Part shown: in pieces, positions 29,654 through 32,725 of the stretch
Position numbering within the stretch: position 1 is the first letter of the stretch
Layout: each line of letters starts with the position of its first letter
NCBI GenBank assembly: GCA_016284355.1
Contig: JAEEOQ010000038.1
Span: 1 to 32,725, forward strand
Source: Lachnospiraceae bacterium
GTDB lineage: Bacteria > Bacillota > Clostridia > Lachnospirales > Lachnospiraceae
Length of the DNA stretch: 32,725 nt
Reading direction: 5' to 3'
Notes under the pieces: model-generated
Told to the model about the DNA's origin: nothing
What the model saw: only the letters and a program-made list of their open reading frames with translations
Database searches by the model: none
Translations under genes and position numbers: made by a program

Positions 29654-32600
29654 TCTTTGTCTCCTCTTCTCCGGATTTTTCTTCAGAAGTCTTATTTTCG
29701 GAAAGATTTCCGTTTTCACCTGCATTGTCTCCTGCAGACTCACCGGAATCCTCTTTCGGAGTCTCTTCCGTAGTCTCACCTGTAGTTACTTCTGTAGTTT
29801 TTTCTGTAGTCTCTTCCTGCTTTGGAGGCTCTACCCCAAGTACCTTTACAAATATCTCGATCCTTGCTGCTTCAACTTCACTTGAAGCTACCGAGATTTT
29901 GTAATTCTTGGTGGTCTCAGACTTAGGAGGTGTAAATGCCCATCTTCCGGCGCCCTGATCTTTAAGAAGATCGGTAAGCTCGCCTGATTCATAGCCATCA
30001 TCCGTTACCTCTACAACTTTAACCACATGGCCAAGTTCCGAACCGTATACATAAGGAACGATAACAAACGGTACTTCAGGAAGTGCCACAAGTTTCTTTC
30101 CTGTTTCCTTTATCCTTTCCATCTCGGAAGTGGTCTTTTCGGCATCATATCTGTAGTAAACCTCCGCATTGATGGTAATATTGGATAAAGTTATAAGTTT
30201 CGGTGAACCCTCGTAAATACGCTCGTTAACGCTTCTGGTGATCGGATCGTCGTCTCCGAGTTTAACGGAAACAGAATCAAGACTCCAGCCCGCATTACCT
30301 AAACCGTTCTTGCTCTTTGGCTCAAGGATTATTCGTCTTAAGCTGCTTGCGCCCTTTACAAGGAACCTTATGGTCTGAACCTTATCTGTAACAAATGACT
30401 TGCTGCCATCTGTAAGGTATTTCTTAATATCCGGATAAATGTTGGTGTCATCTACAGCGCCTTCTGCATCAACGGTATAAAGCTGCATCCATACAGGATC
30501 TGAAGTACCGCTTTCAAAAACATTTGAAGCCGCAGATGTGCTGAATGTGATCTCTACAGGTTTTACTGCTTCCTTATCATCCTCGGTATTTGCTGTCCTT
30601 TTCATCGGAACTACCGTATTGGCAGCAACTTCCACCGGATTTCCGAAGCTGTAATAAGCAATAATGTCAGAGGAATTCTGCGAGTCTGTCCTGTAACATG
30701 CTACGCATGCCTTATCAATATTTGCTGAAACATCTCCCACAGAACCAATGTTAATACCTGTGATCTCTCCCACAAACATATTGTTAAACTTCAGGTCTAT
30801 AAGCTGACCTGCTCTTATCTTTACAATATCCTGATCCGTAAAATAAGTATACGGAGAAAGATATTCTATGCCGCTCGGGTCATTTGCAACCTTGTACTTA
30901 AGCTGCAGTGCAAGATCGATCTTTTCTGCAAAAAGATTCTTTTCAAGGGTACCTTCACCAAGCTCGAAGGTAAGCACCTGCGTATCCTGATAGCCAAGAC
31001 CTGCTGTATTTGAGGAAGGATACTCTCTTACCGTAGTAAATGCGTTGCCACCCTTTAAGTCTATGTAGTAGCTTGCCACCACAACGCCGCTTCGTACCTG
31101 CTGAACAATGGCATAATCAAGAATAGCCATGTTGATAAGCGCGCCTGCCGAATCGGCTGTTACCTCAATACTGTTAAGGTCTACCATTCCCGAAGCCTTA
31201 ATACCGCTAAGGTAAAATACAGGTCTGTCTGTACTTCCCTCTCTCGGGATATATCTGTTAAGGGTTCCGCCTGTCTGGTAGATATTGCCGTATACATGTG
31301 CAAAATGCAGTAATACGTCAAGATCAAACTCTGTAAGAGCGTTGCTTTCTGCCACATTAGGGAATACAAATACGTTAAGTACGTCATCCTTAGAAGCAGG
31401 CTCTCTTGCTATGGCTGATATCTTAGTCTGCTGATTGTCGTATACCTCTATGGTATTATCCGTAAGAGGAATATTTAACTTTTGCTGTCCATCTTTTGTA
31501 AGCCACGGATGATAAGCGGGAACCGTCTCGCTTCGCTGTATGCAAAGAACTTCAGGTTCTTCTTCTCTCTGATACTCGTACTCATCAAAGTTATTTAATT
31601 TTAAGATACCTACATCCGTTATAAGTCTTACGGAAACGCCGCCTATATTCCAGGTATAAGGATCATCCTTTTGTACCATAGAAAAATCCATGGAAACAAG
31701 CTTTTTGGCGTCTTCTATCTCTATAAAGAAGCGGTCGGTATGATTTTCTCGGAACATGGTGGAGATCTGACTCACACTTCCACCGGAATCGCCTCCGCCC
31801 TTCTTTCTCATATAATCATACATAAGTGCCACAGCATCCTTGGCACCGGTATGTTCATGTTCGCCGTTACTCTTAATGTAGTTGATATCAACAGAAAGAG
31901 TACCTCTAAACTGGCTGGCTGCACCCTCCATCTGTGTACCTGAGATGGTACGGATGGCAACCTCAAGCTGGATCGCATTTGTTGTATAGTCGATGTTCAT
32001 GGTTTTTGCGATCTCTGATTCTGTACGGCCCGGTCTTCCGCCCATACCGTTTTGTTCCATTTCTTCGGTATAGCCGATATCGATCCAGCCTACATTATCT
32101 ACAACCCATACTGTATGAGTTCCTTGAACTCCAAGCTCGGAAATCCTTATGGAATCTATGTTAAGCTTATCGTACTTTTTATTGTTTTCCGAACTGTCAT
32201 CAGGAATGATACGGATACCCATTATATTTCCGTAATCGGCGTTGGTGCTAATCTCAAAGTTTGCGGTGTCACCCGACATAAAGCAGTCACCTTTGATCTG
32301 CCTGTTGGCAAGTACATAGCCGCTGGTTCCGTTTTGGAAGATAAGCTGGAAATAAAACAGGTTCTCAGAACCCGAGTCTCCGTTACCGCCAAATACCGAG
32401 GCGTTGCCGTTTGCATCGGTGGTTACTGTATCATCAAAAACTTTAACAGCTATATTGTAGCTCTTACGAGCCTTTGTAAATCTGAAGTTTTGCGTTGCAT
32501 CAGCGTAAGATACCGCATATGAGCCAAAGTCCCATGAAGTATCCACAATAGTTCCTATCTTTGCGGAAACAAAGTCTACAGGAAGTATATCGCCCTGCTG

Positions 32601-32725
32601 AATAAGTACTGTGTCGCTGATATCAAGTATGGCAAGCTTGTTTGGATCTACACTTGCCGCACTTCCTGAAGTGTTTTCAGTTGTAACAGGGATAGCGCTT
32701 TCTGCTGCAATTGCCGCTGCTGAAG
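29646..32725 (-). CDS. Very large secreted multidomain protein, N-terminus outside window
   Basis: The frame is open to the window edge (at least 1025 residues), so the start and presumed signal peptide lie beyond; the GTG at 32546 is unlikely to be the start because reading continues upstream as DILPVDFVSAKIGTIVDTSW. The chain is beta-rich and Asp/Asn/Thr-rich, with recurring blocks of the type 'DSIRISELGVQGTHTVWVVDNVGW', 'WNIGGVSVRLITDVGIL' and 'GWSLDSVSVKLGDDDPI', suggesting repeated PLAT- or lectin-like sandwiches. The last ~70 residues are a Thr/Glu-rich, probably disordered tail (EETTEKTTEVTTGETTEETP). No sortase motif or C-terminal membrane span is seen. It is translationally coupled to the lipoprotein gene. 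Function unknown; a cell-surface or matrix structural role is a guess. Confidence 0.8.
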   Translation of the reverse strand, partial: SAAAIAAESAIPVTTENTSGSAASVDPNKLAILDISDTVLIQQGDILPVDFVSAKIGTIVDTSWDFGSYAVSYADATQNFRFTKARKSYNIAVKVFDDTVTTDANGNASVFGGNGDSGSENLFYFQLIFQNGTSGYVLANRQIKGDCFMSGDTANFEISTNADYGNIMGIRIIPDDSSENNKKYDKLNIDSIRISELGVQGTHTVWVVDNVGWIDIGYTEEMEQNGMGGRPGRTESEIAKTMNIDYTTNAIQLEVAIRTISGTQMEGAASQFRGTLSVDINYIKSNGEHEHTGAKDAVALMYDYMRKKGGGDSGGSVSQISTMFRENHTDRFFIEIEDAKKLVSMDFSMVQKDDPYTWNIGGVSVRLITDVGILKLNNFDEYEYQREEEPEVLCIQRSETVPAYHPWLTKDGQQKLNIPLTDNTIEVYDNQQTKISAIAREPASKDDVLNVFVFPNVAESNALTEFDLDVLLHFAHVYGNIYQTGGTLNRYIPREGSTDRPVFYLSGIKASGMVDLNSIEVTADSAGALINMAILDYAIVQQVRSGVVVASYYIDLKGGNAFTTVREYPSSNTAGLGYQDTQVLTFELGEGTLEKNLFAEKIDLALQLKYKVANDPSGIEYLSPYTYFTDQDIVKIRAGQLIDLKFNNMFVGEITGINIGSVGDVSANIDKACVACYRTDSQNSSDIIAYYSFGNPVEVAANTVVPMKRTANTEDDKEAVKPVEITFSTSAASNVFESGTSDPVWMQLYTVDAEGAVDDTNIYPDIKKYLTDGSKSFVTDKVQTIRFLVKGASSLRRIILEPKSKNGLGNAGWSLDSVSVKLGDDDPITRSVNERIYEGSPKLITLSNITINAEVYYRYDAEKTTSEMERIKETGKKLVALPEVPFVIVPYVYGSELGHVVKVVEVTDDGYESGELTDLLKDQGAGRWAFTPPKSETTKNYKISVASSEVEAARIEIFVKVLGVEPPKQEETTEKTTEVTTGETTEETPKEDSGESAGDNAGENGNLSENKTSEEKSGEEETKNE

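Noticed and set aside
29654-29779. N-terminal extension of the lipoprotein
   Set aside because: It would place a lipoprotein signal 43 residues into the chain and overlap the neighbouring gene; the ATG at 29653 precedes a clean signal.
1-32725. tRNA or rRNA genes
   Set aside because: No cloverleaf-like segment with a T-arm GTTCRA box in context, and no rRNA-like conserved stretch was recognised by eye.

Overview
The window reads as chromosome of an anaerobic Firmicute, most likely a gut or rumen Lachnospiraceae related to Butyrivibrio/Pseudobutyrivibrio. The grounds are moderate GC, strong GGAGG-type ribosome sites, single-step meso-DAP synthesis by diaminopimelate dehydrogenase, a YesM/YesN two-component system with a CUT1 sugar transporter, and an Rpn/PD-(D/E)XK 'transposase' of the type abundant in that family. 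This placement is inference from gene content; no rRNA or marker gene is present.

Region 1 (1-3745) starts with the 3' part of an SDR oxidoreductase. Two ~400-bp palindromic repeat elements (about 645-1068 and 3321-3707) then lie in opposite orientation around a DMT-family exporter (minus) and an Rpn-family nuclease (plus). Each element has two related arms of ~90 bp around a core that folds as a closing stem plus three hairpins. The core sequence differs between copies but its pairing is kept. The Rpn gene has a well-placed internal start that could make a C-terminal antitoxin-like protein.

Region 2 (3746-7238) holds the minus-strand pair ddh-argC (meso-DAP and arginine synthesis) and, divergently, a membrane-anchored metallophosphoesterase. 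The divergent promoters share two 23-bp palindromic operators, one of them filling the spacer of the metallophosphoesterase promoter.

Region 3 (7239-18849) is a nine-gene minus-strand operon: YesM-like kinase, YesN-like regulator, sugar-binding lipoprotein, two permeases, FAD-dependent oxidoreductase, CE7 acetyl esterase, secreted BNR_4 beta-propeller protein and SGNH esterase. It looks like a sensing, uptake and deacetylation/lyase unit for an acetylated polysaccharide, without its own ABC ATPase and without a recognisable glycoside hydrolase. The whole operon is bracketed by a 51-bp direct repeat (49/51 identical) that is the 3' end of the metallophosphoesterase gene, so it looks like an 11.6-kb insertion between that gene and its original terminator.

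Region 4 (18905-32725) is a second run of nine minus-strand genes ending at a strong terminator. From upstream to downstream it encodes a very large secreted protein (cut by the window edge), a translationally coupled lipoprotein with two similar domains, a 217-residue charged protein, a protein built of ~127-133-residue coiled-coil repeats, a membrane PP2C/SpoIIE phosphatase, an unusual beta-propeller/Cache/MFS fusion, a formyltransferase-like protein, a BMP-family lipoprotein and an RsbW-like ATP-binding protein. It resembles half of a partner-switching pathway (phosphatase and kinase, but no STAS protein or sigma factor in view) joined to surface proteins, a periplasmic binding protein and a sensor-transporter. 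This is the best candidate here for an undescribed system.
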